Assembly: GCF_023721415.1 (NCBI RefSeq)
Contig: NZ_JAMQVC010000001.1
Span: 1,116,001 to 1,180,000, forward strand
Origin: Galbibacter mesophilus
Lineage (GTDB): Bacteria; Bacteroidota; Bacteroidia; Flavobacteriales; Flavobacteriaceae
DNA: 64,000 nucleotides
Direction: 5' to 3'
Below the pieces are notes generated by a model, which was given only the letters and a program-made list of their open reading frames with translations, was not told where the DNA came from and did no database searches. The translations under genes were made by a program, and so were the position numbers. Shown here piece by piece: positions 9,105-17,433 of the stretch (the stretch's first letter is position 1; every line of letters begins with the position of its first letter).

Positions 9105-10685
9105 ATGAAAAAAATAGATATAGCAGGAAAAATTGCGGCATTGTTGCTTATTGGCATTAGTTTCACTTCTTGTGAAGAATATTTAGAAGATGAATTACTT
9201 TCTGAAACCTCAGCAGATTTCCTTTACAATACGCCCGAAGGATTACAATCTGGTGTGGTGGGATTGTACAATTTACAACGGGATATTTGGACAGATTCTG
9301 AGTGGAATTCGGCAATACCTTTAATTCCTATTGCAAAAACGGATCTTACCGTTGGAAGAACCGGTGAATTAGCGTTTTATGCCCGCTTGGGATGGGGAGC
9401 CGACTTAAATAGCTTCGGAAGTAAACGATTGGCAAAACATTGGCGGTATGGGTACAAATTGGTAGACCGGGCCAATGCCATCATTAATGCGCTGCCCAAT
9501 GTTGAAATGAGTGAAGAAGAGAAAATCCAAATTCTTGCAGAAGCCAGAATGGTAAGAGCACAGGCTTATTTCACGCTTTACAGGCAGTTTAGTAATATTT
9601 TTATTACTACGGAAGAAACAAACCCAGACAATGCTTTTGATCGTCCTCAGGCGCCATCCAGCAAAGAAGAAATATTCAGTTTAATAAATGAAGATCTCGC
9701 ATTTGCCATTCAATATTTACCGTGGACAACCGATGAATTTGGAAGATGGACGCAAGCGGCTGCCAGACACGTACGTGCTAAAAATGCTTTATGGCAAAAG
9801 GATTGGAACGAGGCCGCAGAACAAGCGGAAGCCATCATAAATCAAGGCGGGTACAGCCTTCTTTCTGAAACTTCGCAGGTTTTTGAAGGAGATATGAATC
9901 ATAGCGAATCCCTTTTTGTGATGCAGTTCGAAGAGGCCGTTGTAGGCGGTGGAGGTTTCAACAGAATCAATTTTAGCTTCGTTCCTCAATATCACCTAAT
10001 AGATGGTGCTACTTTTTCCAATGAAAATGGAGCACGAGGAGGAGGATTTTTATTAATGAATAATTATTTTAGAAACCTTTTGCAAGAAGATCCAAATGAC
10101 GATCGTGATAACGGAAATTATTACATCATGAACTACGTTTATAATGAAGCTGCAACATTACCGGCAGATAAAGAACTCGGCGATACCATAGATGTTTACG
10201 ATCAATTTAGTAGCGATAAAAATCAACGTAACCTTTACTACAGGACGATGAATCCTTCAGTAATAAAATATCGCCAAGAGGATGCTGCACCAGCCGAACC
10301 AGGCCATATTAGTAATATTATGATTTACAGGCTGGCGGAAACCTACTTAATTGCTTCAGAAGCACATTTAAACTTAGGAAACCAATCAAAAGCGTTGGAG
10401 TATATCAATGCTATACGCACACGTGCCAATGCGGCTCCTTTAACTTCTGTTCAGCTTATAGATATTGTAGAAGAACAAGCAAGAGAACTCGGTTTCGAAG
10501 GGCAACGTTTCTATTTTTTAAAGCGATTAGGTTTGCTTACGGAATATGTACAAGACCATGCCAGTAACGAAGGTTTTTTTGATATGGCTCGGGAAAAAAT
10601 GCAGCCATACATGGTAAATTGGCCCATTCCACAGGATGAATTGGAACTATTGGGAGAAAACTACCCCCAAAACGACGGATATTAA
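9105..10685 (+). CDS. SusD/RagB family surface glycan-binding lipoprotein
   Basis: A 526-residue lipoprotein with a lipobox ending at Cys23 (SFTSCEEYLEDE). The acidic residues straight after the cysteine fit the export signal that sends lipoproteins to the cell surface in this phylum. The alpha-helical TPR-like scaffold is visible (for example AEARMVRAQAYFTLYRQF and YLIASEAHLNLGNQSKALEY), and the C-terminus (ELGFEGQRFYFLKRLG, NWPIPQDEL) is typical. It forms the lid over the SusC barrel. It shares a transcript with susC; an intrinsic terminator follows its stop codon and separates it from the GH16 gene. Confidence 0.95.
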   Translation: MKKIDIAGKIAALLLIGISFTSCEEYLEDELLSETSADFLYNTPEGLQSGVVGLYNLQRDIWTDSEWNSAIPLIPIAKTDLTVGRTGELAFYARLGWGADLNSFGSKRLAKHWRYGYKLVDRANAIINALPNVEMSEEEKIQILAEARMVRAQAYFTLYRQFSNIFITTEETNPDNAFDRPQAPSSKEEIFSLINEDLAFAIQYLPWTTDEFGRWTQAAARHVRAKNALWQKDWNEAAEQAEAIINQGGYSLLSETSQVFEGDMNHSESLFVMQFEEAVVGGGGFNRINFSFVPQYHLIDGATFSNENGARGGGFLLMNNYFRNLLQEDPNDDRDNGNYYIMNYVYNEAATLPADKELGDTIDVYDQFSSDKNQRNLYYRTMNPSVIKYRQEDAAPAEPGHISNIMIYRLAETYLIASEAHLNLGNQSKALEYINAIRTRANAAPLTSVQLIDIVEEQARELGFEGQRFYFLKRLGLLTEYVQDHASNEGFFDMAREKMQPYMVNWPIPQDELELLGENYPQNDGY

Positions 10686-10699
10686 TTTTAAAAATAGGT

Positions 10700-10738
10700 A
10701 AATTGGGTGAAGAAACAACTTCACCCAATTTTTTTTGT
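10700..10738 (+). terminator. Intrinsic terminator between susD and the GH16 gene
   Basis: A perfect 13-bp stem (10700-10712 with 10719-10731), a 6-nt loop and an 8-base T run. It splits the locus: the GH16 gene must rely on read-through or its own promoter. Confidence 0.88.
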
Positions 10739-10832
10739 AGAAAAATGAAACATCCATAAATAATTTTTAGAAACATTACAGACGAAAATATGGAGGTTCC
10801 ATGTGACATTTGAAAAAAATAAACACCAACAC

Positions 10833-11690
10833 ATGAAAAGAATAATTTTTTTATCGCTTACAGTTATCGCTGTTTCTTGCGGTACCAATGAATCAAAAAA
10901 GAGTCAAGAAACTAAAGATGTAAATTCAGAATACCAACTGGTATGGCAAGATGAATTTACTGAAGATGGCAAGCCAGATAGCACTAAATGGGATTTTGAA
11001 AGGGGTTTTATCAGAAATAAGGAAAAACAATATTATACCGATAGGAATGTTTTTGTGAATGACGGAAATTTGGTAATTCGAGCGCAAAAAGACACTATCA
11101 AGAATGCTAGATTTAACTCAAACGGAAAAATATGGCAAGAAAAGGAAGAATTTGCTAGTTATTCGGCTGGAAGCGTCACGACGGCTGGTAAAGTAGCTTG
11201 GAAGTATGGTCGAATAGAGATAAAAGCCAAATTACCTAAAGGAAGAGGATTGTGGCCAGCCATTTGGATGCTTGGGGAAAATCGTAAAGAAGTGGGTTGG
11301 CCAGAAACAGGTGAAATTGACATAATGGAACATGTTGGTTTTAATTCAGATTCTATTTTTGGAACCGTACATACCAAGGCTTACAATCATATGAACGGAA
11401 CTGAGCAAGGTAAGAGTATTTTTATTGAAGATCCTTATGATAGTTACCATGTTTATGCGGTTGAATGGACTCCAGAAAAAATTGATTTTCTGCTCGACGG
11501 TACTGTTTATAACTCATTTAAAAATGAATATAAAACCACTGCAGAATGGCCTTTTGACCAAAAATTCCATCTTAAAATAAACATTGCCATTGGCGGAATG
11601 TGGGGCGGTAGAAAAGGTATTGATGATAGCGTTTTCCCACAAGAAATGCTAGTAGATTATGTAAGGATATATCAAAAGGCAGAAAAATGA
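10833..11690 (+). CDS. Glycoside hydrolase family 16 lipoprotein (endo-beta-1,3-glucanase-like)
   Basis: A 285-residue secreted lipoprotein: signal peptide with lipobox cysteine at 16 (IAVSCGTN), then a single GH16 jelly-roll. The catalytic motif EIDIMEHVG places the nucleophile at Glu161, the assisting Asp163 and acid/base Glu166. Other family marks are KYGRIEIKAKLPKGRGLWPA and FDQKFHLKINIAIGG. The motif with an extra residue (ExDxxE) is typical of laminarinases/beta-1,3(4)-glucanases, so it probably cuts laminarin-like glucan for the SusCD pair. I chose the ATG at 10833 over the in-frame GTG 30 bp upstream because only the ATG begins a proper signal peptide. It overlaps the next gene by 4 bp. 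Confidence 0.92.
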   Translation: MKRIIFLSLTVIAVSCGTNESKKSQETKDVNSEYQLVWQDEFTEDGKPDSTKWDFERGFIRNKEKQYYTDRNVFVNDGNLVIRAQKDTIKNARFNSNGKIWQEKEEFASYSAGSVTTAGKVAWKYGRIEIKAKLPKGRGLWPAIWMLGENRKEVGWPETGEIDIMEHVGFNSDSIFGTVHTKAYNHMNGTEQGKSIFIEDPYDSYHVYAVEWTPEKIDFLLDGTVYNSFKNEYKTTAEWPFDQKFHLKINIAIGGMWGGRKGIDDSVFPQEMLVDYVRIYQKAEK

Positions 11691-12520
11691 AAAAAGCACT
11701 TTTAATAATCACATTTCTATCGGTAGCGTTAATGCAAGCACAGGATGTAGCATTTATGAGCTACAATATTCGGTTGGACGTGGCCTCAGATGGAGAAAAT
11801 GCTTGGGATAAACGTAAAGAATTTTTAACAAATCAGGTGAAATTTTATGCTCCAGACGTAATGGGAATTCAAGAAGGACTTCCCCATCAAGTTTCATTCA
11901 TAAAAGAAAGCCTACCCAATTATAAATTTATCGGAGAAGGAAGAAATGGAGGGAGTATAGGTGAGCATAGCGCAATATTTTTCAATACAGAGAAGCTCAC
12001 TAATGTAAAACAGGGCACTTTTTGGTTGTCTACAACGCCACATCAGCCCTCAAAAGGATGGGATGCTGCGTATCCAAGAATTTGTACGTACGGAAAGTTT
12101 AAAGTGTCTAATAGCAAGAAAGTGTTTTATGTCCTCAACACTCACTTAGATCATAGGGGAGAAGAAGCCCGAAAGGAATCCGTAAAACTGATTTTAGCTA
12201 AAATAAAGGCCATTAATAAAGAAAACCTACCCGTTGTTCTAATGGGGGATTTTAACTCTTTGCCGGAAGATGAGGCTATAAAGTTGTTGACCAACACCAT
12301 GAGGGATTCCTACAAAGAAGCTAAACTTACTTTCGGAAATGAGGGTACTTTTAACGGATTTAAAGCTGATAAAATTGCCGACAGAAGAATAGACTACATT
12401 TTTACAGATAAAAAATCAGGATTGCGAATTGAAAAATACGCCACCCTTACCGATTCAAAAGCATTAAAATATCCATCCGATCATTTTCCCGTGTATGTAT
12501 TATTGAAAATGGAGGAATAG
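11687..12520 (+). CDS. Secreted endonuclease/exonuclease/phosphatase-fold protein
   Basis: A 277-residue protein with a signal peptide (about 1-18) and a complete EEP fold. Visible motifs: MSYNIR near the start, GIQEGLP (metal-binding Glu), NTHLDHRGEEAR, VLMGDFNSLPEDEA and DRRIDYIFTD followed by SDHFPV (catalytic His). The family includes DNases, sphingomyelinases and inositol-phosphate phosphatases; which substrate applies here cannot be read from sequence. Its ATGA overlap with the GH16 gene shows translational coupling, so it probably acts during glycan utilisation, for example by removing phosphate-containing substituents. That role is inference. Confidence 0.85.
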   Translation: MKKALLIITFLSVALMQAQDVAFMSYNIRLDVASDGENAWDKRKEFLTNQVKFYAPDVMGIQEGLPHQVSFIKESLPNYKFIGEGRNGGSIGEHSAIFFNTEKLTNVKQGTFWLSTTPHQPSKGWDAAYPRICTYGKFKVSNSKKVFYVLNTHLDHRGEEARKESVKLILAKIKAINKENLPVVLMGDFNSLPEDEAIKLLTNTMRDSYKEAKLTFGNEGTFNGFKADKIADRRIDYIFTDKKSGLRIEKYATLTDSKALKYPSDHFPVYVLLKMEE

Positions 12521-12558
12521 AACTTTCTACAAATAAATTAATTAGCTACGTGAAAGCT

Positions 12559-14148
12559 TTATTTCTTTTTCTTCTTCGGAATAAAATACTGCTCGTTATT
12601 GGTATTATTAAATAGCATGCTGCGTCCTTCAACATCTAATCCGTAGTCGTTGGAGGCGCGTACTTGTATGAGGTGGATGCCACTTTCAAGGTCTTTTGGA
12701 ATAGGAATTTCCCATAAGTGATAACTTTTTCTAGGCTTCCCTATTTTCAACGTGTTTTGATCTAAAGTAACACCGTTTTTCTGAAGGGTAAATAATCTTT
12801 CATAGAATGGGTCGAATCCTTCCACATAATTCATCGGCAACCAATCACCGTCACCTATTTTTATCTGTACTTCCGTATTTTTATTACCTGCGTAGACATT
12901 CGCCACAATTTTTCTCTCTTCAAAGTCAATCAATTCCCTATCAAAGTCAAAAGGAGTCCAAATATGCATTTGACGGTTGTCTGGTTCAGAAACTTTGTAT
13001 TCATATTTTTTTTCATCTGCTTGTAAATGCATCACCCAATAACCTTTTGGAGTACCGTCGGACATCATTGCTTGCGGGATACCAAAAATATCTTTTTCCC
13101 CATGCCACCAGGAACCGCAAACAGCACCGGCTACTAACTCTTCTACAGGAGCATTAACGCTCCAGCCATCTTCGTTTTTAATGGTTTCAAAAAATTGCGT
13201 ATGCGTATGACCGGCATAAGCGTGTACTTTTGGGTGATTTTTGAACAATTGAGAAAATTCTTTCAGATTAATTAATTGTTCTAGCGGAATATGCATAAGC
13301 AAATGCACGTCGTTTTCCTGCGGAACTGTGCTTAAATAGCCTTCTATAAATTTTAATTGGTCATCATCCAATCGTGCCTCATAATTATGATGAGGTTTAG
13401 GGAAAACATTGTTCAGCGCTATAAAACTATGCGACCCATAATTAAAGGCATAGTACGAAGGGCCAAAGCTGTTTTCATAGGTCTCATCACGGTATTTTAG
13501 GTCTTTGCCATCATAATTTCTATCGTGGTTACCATACACATAATAAACGGGTGCTTGGACTTTTCCCAACACATCTTTTATAGGCTCAAAAAGACGAAGA
13601 TTATCGTAGGTAATATCACCTAAAGGAACTAAAAAGTCATATTCCTCATCCATCATTTTTTCTGCTACAACCTTGCTTAGGTAGTAAACGTCATCAATAG
13701 TTTTGGTTTGTGTGTCCCCAATTAAACCTATTTTTAAAGTGTCTTCTCCAGCATTTTTATAGAGAGGAAAATTTAGTGGATTTTGTATGGTAGTTGGTGC
13801 TGCTCCTTTAAAATGAAGGTTTGGAGAGCCATTTGGTTTGTTAACTTGGTAAGCTTGCTGTACGAAATCTTCTGATAACTTAGGGATATAACCTGATGGC
13901 TTTATTAAAAACACTATTTGGTCGTTTTCAACCTTAATTTTATAATCGCCATTTTTGTTGGTAAGTACGACATCCCTTCCATTGGAAAGCGCTACATTGG
14001 CTATTCCTCTTTCACCCTTATCATACAAACCGTTTTCATTTTGGTCTAAAAAAACAGTTCCTTTTACCTTTTTCTGTTGAGAATAAGAAGAAATCGTCAT
14101 CAATACGGTAACTAAAACTATAAGTGAGATACAGTTTTTTTTCATCAA
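12559..14148 (-). CDS. Secreted calcineurin-like metallophosphoesterase, three-domain type
   Basis: The 529-residue protein has a signal peptide (about 1-23), an N-terminal beta domain beginning KVKGTVFLDQNENG (about 26-110), a metallophosphoesterase core (about 135-345) and a C-terminal beta domain (about 360-520). Core motifs are VPLGDITYDN, YVYGNHD, LLMHIPLE and AYAGHTHTQFF. The usual first motif DxH reads GDTQT here, so one metal ligand differs from the classical set. The gene converges on the GH16/EEP pair. Proteins of this layout are common in Bacteroidota polysaccharide loci; the substrate is unknown. Ends in a lysine run (PKKKKK). Confidence 0.85.
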   Translation of the reverse strand: MMKKNCISLIVLVTVLMTISSYSQQKKVKGTVFLDQNENGLYDKGERGIANVALSNGRDVVLTNKNGDYKIKVENDQIVFLIKPSGYIPKLSEDFVQQAYQVNKPNGSPNLHFKGAAPTTIQNPLNFPLYKNAGEDTLKIGLIGDTQTKTIDDVYYLSKVVAEKMMDEEYDFLVPLGDITYDNLRLFEPIKDVLGKVQAPVYYVYGNHDRNYDGKDLKYRDETYENSFGPSYYAFNYGSHSFIALNNVFPKPHHNYEARLDDDQLKFIEGYLSTVPQENDVHLLMHIPLEQLINLKEFSQLFKNHPKVHAYAGHTHTQFFETIKNEDGWSVNAPVEELVAGAVCGSWWHGEKDIFGIPQAMMSDGTPKGYWVMHLQADEKKYEYKVSEPDNRQMHIWTPFDFDRELIDFEERKIVANVYAGNKNTEVQIKIGDGDWLPMNYVEGFDPFYERLFTLQKNGVTLDQNTLKIGKPRKSYHLWEIPIPKDLESGIHLIQVRASNDYGLDVEGRSMLFNNTNNEQYFIPKKKKK

Positions 14149-14243
14149 AAAATAAATTTTATTCTTTCATTATAATATTTTCAAAAGTACTTTATTCCTG
14201 AGTAGTCCACAATTTTCTATGTTATCTATTCATTAAATAAACA

Positions 14244-15173
14244 TTGATTATTTTTGACGTTCACATCGTTCTAAATTTTAATGATTTAGACTTGAAAACT
14301 ATATGCTTCAGTATTAAAATTTTAGAAATCCATACAGCAGAGAATCAGTTAAGTCCTATTCGGCTTCAAGAATATGGGGTTGGTATTTTTTCTAGTATTC
14401 CAACAAAGTCCGCATTAAAAAAGGCTATCAAAAAAAGACGATTATTGGTGAATGGGGTAGTTGCCACAACGGGAACTTTCATCTGTGGCGGAGAAGAGAT
14501 TAAGCTTCTCGCTTCCGCGGAAAAAAATTCAATCAAAAAACTCGTTTTTCCTCTGAAGGTTTTGTTTGAGGACGATTATTTAGCGGTTATTTCTAAACCG
14601 GCAGGCATAGCTGTAAGCGGTAATCGTTTCAAGACGATTGCCAATGCTTTGGAACAAAATCTTTTAACTAGTGGCAGCAATGATGCAACATCACCGCAAC
14701 CCGTGCATCGATTGGATTATCCCACCACCGGAGTGTTGTTAGTTGGAAAGACGAGTAGCAGCATCCGGAAACTTTCTAAATTATTTGAAGAAAAGCGTAT
14801 TCAGAAAACTTACTTTGCCGTTTGTATCGGAAAAATGGATGCTACAGGGGAAATTACATCCCAAATTGACGAAAAAGAAGCACGCTCGCATTATGAGGTG
14901 CTTCAAACAGTAGTTTCTAAACGATTTACTTTTCTTAATTTGGCAAAACTTTCTCCCGAAACAGGAAGAAGGCATCAATTAAGGAAGCATTTGTCCAGTA
15001 TTGGAAATCCTATTCTAGGCGATCAACAATATAGCCGAGAAGACCTTATTTTAAAAGGAAAAGGATTGTATTTACATGCATATAGTTTGAATTTTACACA
15101 CCCATTTACGGAATCAATAGTTGAGGTTAAAGAACCTTTGCCCAAAAAATTTGAAAAGCTTTTTCCTTCGTAA
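14244..15173 (+). CDS. RluA-family RNA pseudouridine synthase
   Basis: The enzyme converts uridines in rRNA or tRNA to pseudouridine. The catalytic motif HRLDYPTTGVLLVGKT contains the family aspartate, and the C-terminal segments ETGRRHQLRKHLSSIGNPILGD are typical. An S4-like N-terminal part is present (KSALKKAIKKRRLLVNG). There is no in-frame ATG before the conserved region: the frame opens after a stop at 14238-14240, leaving TTG at 14244, TTG at 14292, or an ATT at 14313 just where homologous proteins begin (IKILEIH). I give the longest TTG start but think the protein may start at 14292 or 14313. The 3' end overlaps the opposing gene by 151 bp. Confidence 0.82.
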   Translation: MIIFDVHIVLNFNDLDLKTICFSIKILEIHTAENQLSPIRLQEYGVGIFSSIPTKSALKKAIKKRRLLVNGVVATTGTFICGGEEIKLLASAEKNSIKKLVFPLKVLFEDDYLAVISKPAGIAVSGNRFKTIANALEQNLLTSGSNDATSPQPVHRLDYPTTGVLLVGKTSSSIRKLSKLFEEKRIQKTYFAVCIGKMDATGEITSQIDEKEARSHYEVLQTVVSKRFTFLNLAKLSPETGRRHQLRKHLSSIGNPILGDQQYSREDLILKGKGLYLHAYSLNFTHPFTESIVEVKEPLPKKFEKLFPS

Positions 15174-15922
15174 TTTTTAAAATGAGTTTTAAAAGGAGGA
15201 ATGGAAGGGTGGTAGGACATCGATTTCTCAAACTTCTTTTTAAGCAAAGATACGGCGGGTTTTCCGTCTTTATTGATGCCAAATACCGATAGTTTGTTGA
15301 TGGACTTTGTTTTAGGATCGTAAACCATTAAAAAGGCAGATCGGGCATGTTGTTTTCCGCAACGCTTATCGCCTCCCGCACTTGCGCCAGCTTCCAGCGC
15401 CAGCATGAGACGCTCATTTAGCGATTTACCTTCCGAACCTTGAAAAGCTTCGAAAGCGCTGCTTATAACATTCTCGTCTACTAAGATATTACCTTGTACG
15501 GCCACATCCGTGGCAATTTTGAAACCGCTCCAGTTCGTTATTTCCTCTCCGGAATAAACAATGGGTTTTGCGCCTTCCGAAAGGGAAATAAAAGCGTATT
15601 GTTGTTTTTCAGGATCAAAATCCTTGTTCTTGAGTACATTTAATATTTCATTTGGATTGGCATCAGCCATCATGAGCTCAACAGCTTTCATTCTGGCAAA
15701 ATAGTTACTAGCCGCCTGAACAACTATAGCACCTTTTTCGGGGACTATGGACGCAATTCCAGAAACGTCAAAAGTGCAGGATGCACCTGCAATTCCTATC
15801 TCGCCCGTTGTTCTGTCCACCGCAATAATAGACCAAGTTGCATAGGAGGGTATAAATGTGAGTGTGCATAGAATTGCTAAGAGTATTCTAGTTTTGACTA
15901 AGGTAAATACGTGATTCTTCAT
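15023..15922 (-). CDS. DUF1028 family protein (Ntn-hydrolase-like), with an unusual C-terminal extension
   Basis: A 299-residue exported protein (signal peptide about 1-28, ending PSYA-TWSI). The DUF1028 core runs from about 29 to 235: WSIIAVDRTTGEIGIAGASC, then AVQGNILV and GDKRCGKQHARSAFLMV. The family resembles Ntn hydrolases; the mature protein would begin at TWS. The last ~65 residues after KKKFEKS are not part of the usual domain and are encoded antisense to the end of the pseudouridine synthase gene, as if an older stop codon was lost. Function unknown. Confidence 0.8.
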   Translation of the reverse strand: MKNHVFTLVKTRILLAILCTLTFIPSYATWSIIAVDRTTGEIGIAGASCTFDVSGIASIVPEKGAIVVQAASNYFARMKAVELMMADANPNEILNVLKNKDFDPEKQQYAFISLSEGAKPIVYSGEEITNWSGFKIATDVAVQGNILVDENVISSAFEAFQGSEGKSLNERLMLALEAGASAGGDKRCGKQHARSAFLMVYDPKTKSINKLSVFGINKDGKPAVSLLKKKFEKSMSYHPSIPPFKTHFKNYEGKSFSNFLGKGSLTSTIDSVNGCVKFKLYACKYNPFPFKIRSSRLYC

Positions 15923-16118
15923 TGATTTGATTTTTTTGATTGATGATGATTTGCACTTATAAAGATGGATTTTATTTGACTTTGTTACAGTTCTGAAAGA
16001 TTCTCAATACTTTCCTAGAATTTTAAAGGAGTATTTTGTCGGTTAAGACTTCTATTTAGGAATTTTCAATTCCTTAAAAATCAACCTTATATTGCTTTCT
16101 TTTCCAAATGGGAATCTA

Positions 16119-16126
16119 TAGTTTTG
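16119..16126 (+). promoter_or_regulatory. TAnnTTTG promoter box upstream of the FemAB-like gene
   Basis: TAGTTTTG followed by C lies 17 nt before the ATG at 16143 and matches the -7 consensus. A TTG at 16092-16094 is slightly too far (24 nt) for an ideal -33 element. Confidence 0.4.
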
Positions 16127-16142
16127 CCCGAAATTTTATGGG

Positions 16143-17240
16143 ATGTTGTGTAAAGTAGAGCAAAAAGAAGTAGAGAATATTAGTCCGACAAACGTTTTAC
16201 CACAAACGCCTTATTGGGGAAGATTGAAAGATGATCAAGGGTTTCAACCAAAAGGTTTTGAAATAACGGTTTCAAAAGAATTATTGGGTTTTGATGAAGG
16301 TGGAACGACGAAAGTGAAAGATGATTTATTAGTACTAATAAAATACTTAAATGACAATTTTTGCTATGCCTATGTGCCGTACGGTCCAAAATTGGAACCG
16401 GCTTTTGAAAATCAAGGTTTATTTTTGGAAGAGCTTTCGGAAAGAATAAAACCGAATTTACCGTCAAACTGTATTTTCATACGATACGATTTATTATGGG
16501 AAAATCAATGGGCTGCGGAAGATGAATACTTTGATGCAAACGGAAATTGGCAGGGACCTCCGGAAGTAAATATTCAAGAAATGAGGGTGAATTATAAAAC
16601 CAATAATTTCAATCTTCGTAAGAGTGCCAGCGATAGTTTACCGAAAAACACTTTTTTCATCGACCTTACTTTGAAAGAATCTGAATTGTTGGCCAACATG
16701 CGTTATAATACCCGTTACAGTATTCGTAAGGCGATAAAAAAGGACATAAATGTTCGGGAGTATGGATTAGAAGGAATAGAGGATTGGTATCAATTATATT
16801 TGGAAACAGCTTTGCGTCATGATATGCCTTTGCAGAATGTTGATTTTTTTGAAAATATTCTCACCAATCAAGACAATAACTCGAAAGGTGTTTCCGTAAA
16901 AATGTTGATGGCCGATTATCAAGGCGAATATCTAGCTTCCATGTTTTTAGTTTTATCTCATAAAAGAGCAAGTTACTTGTACGGTGCGTCCTTACCGAAT
17001 AATAAAATGGCTAGCTACGCTTTACAGTGGGAATCCATAAAGTTAGCGAAGGAACACGGTTGCACCGAATATGATATGTTTGGATCAGCGCCAAACATAA
17101 ATGATTCGCATCCGTTGCGTGGTGTTCATATCTATAAAAAAGGATTTGGAGGCGATTTGTTCCACCGAATGGGCTGTTGGGATTATCCGTATCAACAACA
17201 AGAATACGATTTATTCAGACTACAGGAAATCAGTAATTAA
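16143..17240 (+). CDS. FemA/FemB-like peptidyl/aminoacyl transferase (GNAT fold)
   Basis: The 365-residue protein has the two-GNAT-domain pattern of FemAB proteins: TFFIDLTLKESELLANMRYNTR with the basic segment YSIRKAIKKDINVREY, then a second domain with YLASMFLVLSHKRASYLYGAS and ALQWESIKLAKEHGCTEYDMFG. Family members add amino acids to lipid-linked peptidoglycan precursors using aminoacyl-tRNA, but many Bacteroidota homologues are uncharacterised and may modify other surface molecules. An earlier ATG at 16138 is in a frame that stops within six codons, so 16143 is preferred. No linked cell-wall genes. Confidence 0.8.
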   Translation: MLCKVEQKEVENISPTNVLPQTPYWGRLKDDQGFQPKGFEITVSKELLGFDEGGTTKVKDDLLVLIKYLNDNFCYAYVPYGPKLEPAFENQGLFLEELSERIKPNLPSNCIFIRYDLLWENQWAAEDEYFDANGNWQGPPEVNIQEMRVNYKTNNFNLRKSASDSLPKNTFFIDLTLKESELLANMRYNTRYSIRKAIKKDINVREYGLEGIEDWYQLYLETALRHDMPLQNVDFFENILTNQDNNSKGVSVKMLMADYQGEYLASMFLVLSHKRASYLYGASLPNNKMASYALQWESIKLAKEHGCTEYDMFGSAPNINDSHPLRGVHIYKKGFGGDLFHRMGCWDYPYQQQEYDLFRLQEISN

Positions 17241-17267
17241 AAAATTTGATGATTCCTGAACTTGGTG

Positions 17268-17293
17268 TGTCACCCTGAGCTTGTCGAAGGGTA
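17268..17293. repeat. Short palindromic intergenic repeat, copy 1
   Basis: The core CTGAGCTTGTCGAAG (17276-17290) is flanked by CC and GG so the ends pair (CCCT with AGGG). A second copy lies at 33972-33996 in the opposite orientation, with the outer pairs swapped to GG and CC. The same core is common in intergenic DNA of many bacteria. Confidence 0.75.
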
Positions 17294-17379
17294 TCAACGC
17301 ACAAATACTAATTTCCCTTTGACATACTGAAGCTAGTTTCAGTACAGGCGATGAGGGCGACAAAAAGGGATAATAAAAA

Positions 17380-17413
17380 AACCCCGAATAATCATTGGAT
17401 TATTCGGGGTTTA
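17380..17413. terminator. Bidirectional terminator between the FemAB-like gene and sufD
   Basis: A perfect 15-bp stem (17380-17394 with 17399-17413) with an ATTG loop, flanked by A and T runs, lies between two converging genes. It is the likely end of the suf operon transcript. Confidence 0.9.
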
Positions 17414-17433
17414 AAAGTTGTTATTGAAAGCTT

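Noticed and set aside
12807-13157. 116-codon plus-strand ORF
   Set aside because: It is antisense to the phosphoesterase core, whose motifs are clear; the ORF product is rich in His, Ser and Leu and matches nothing.
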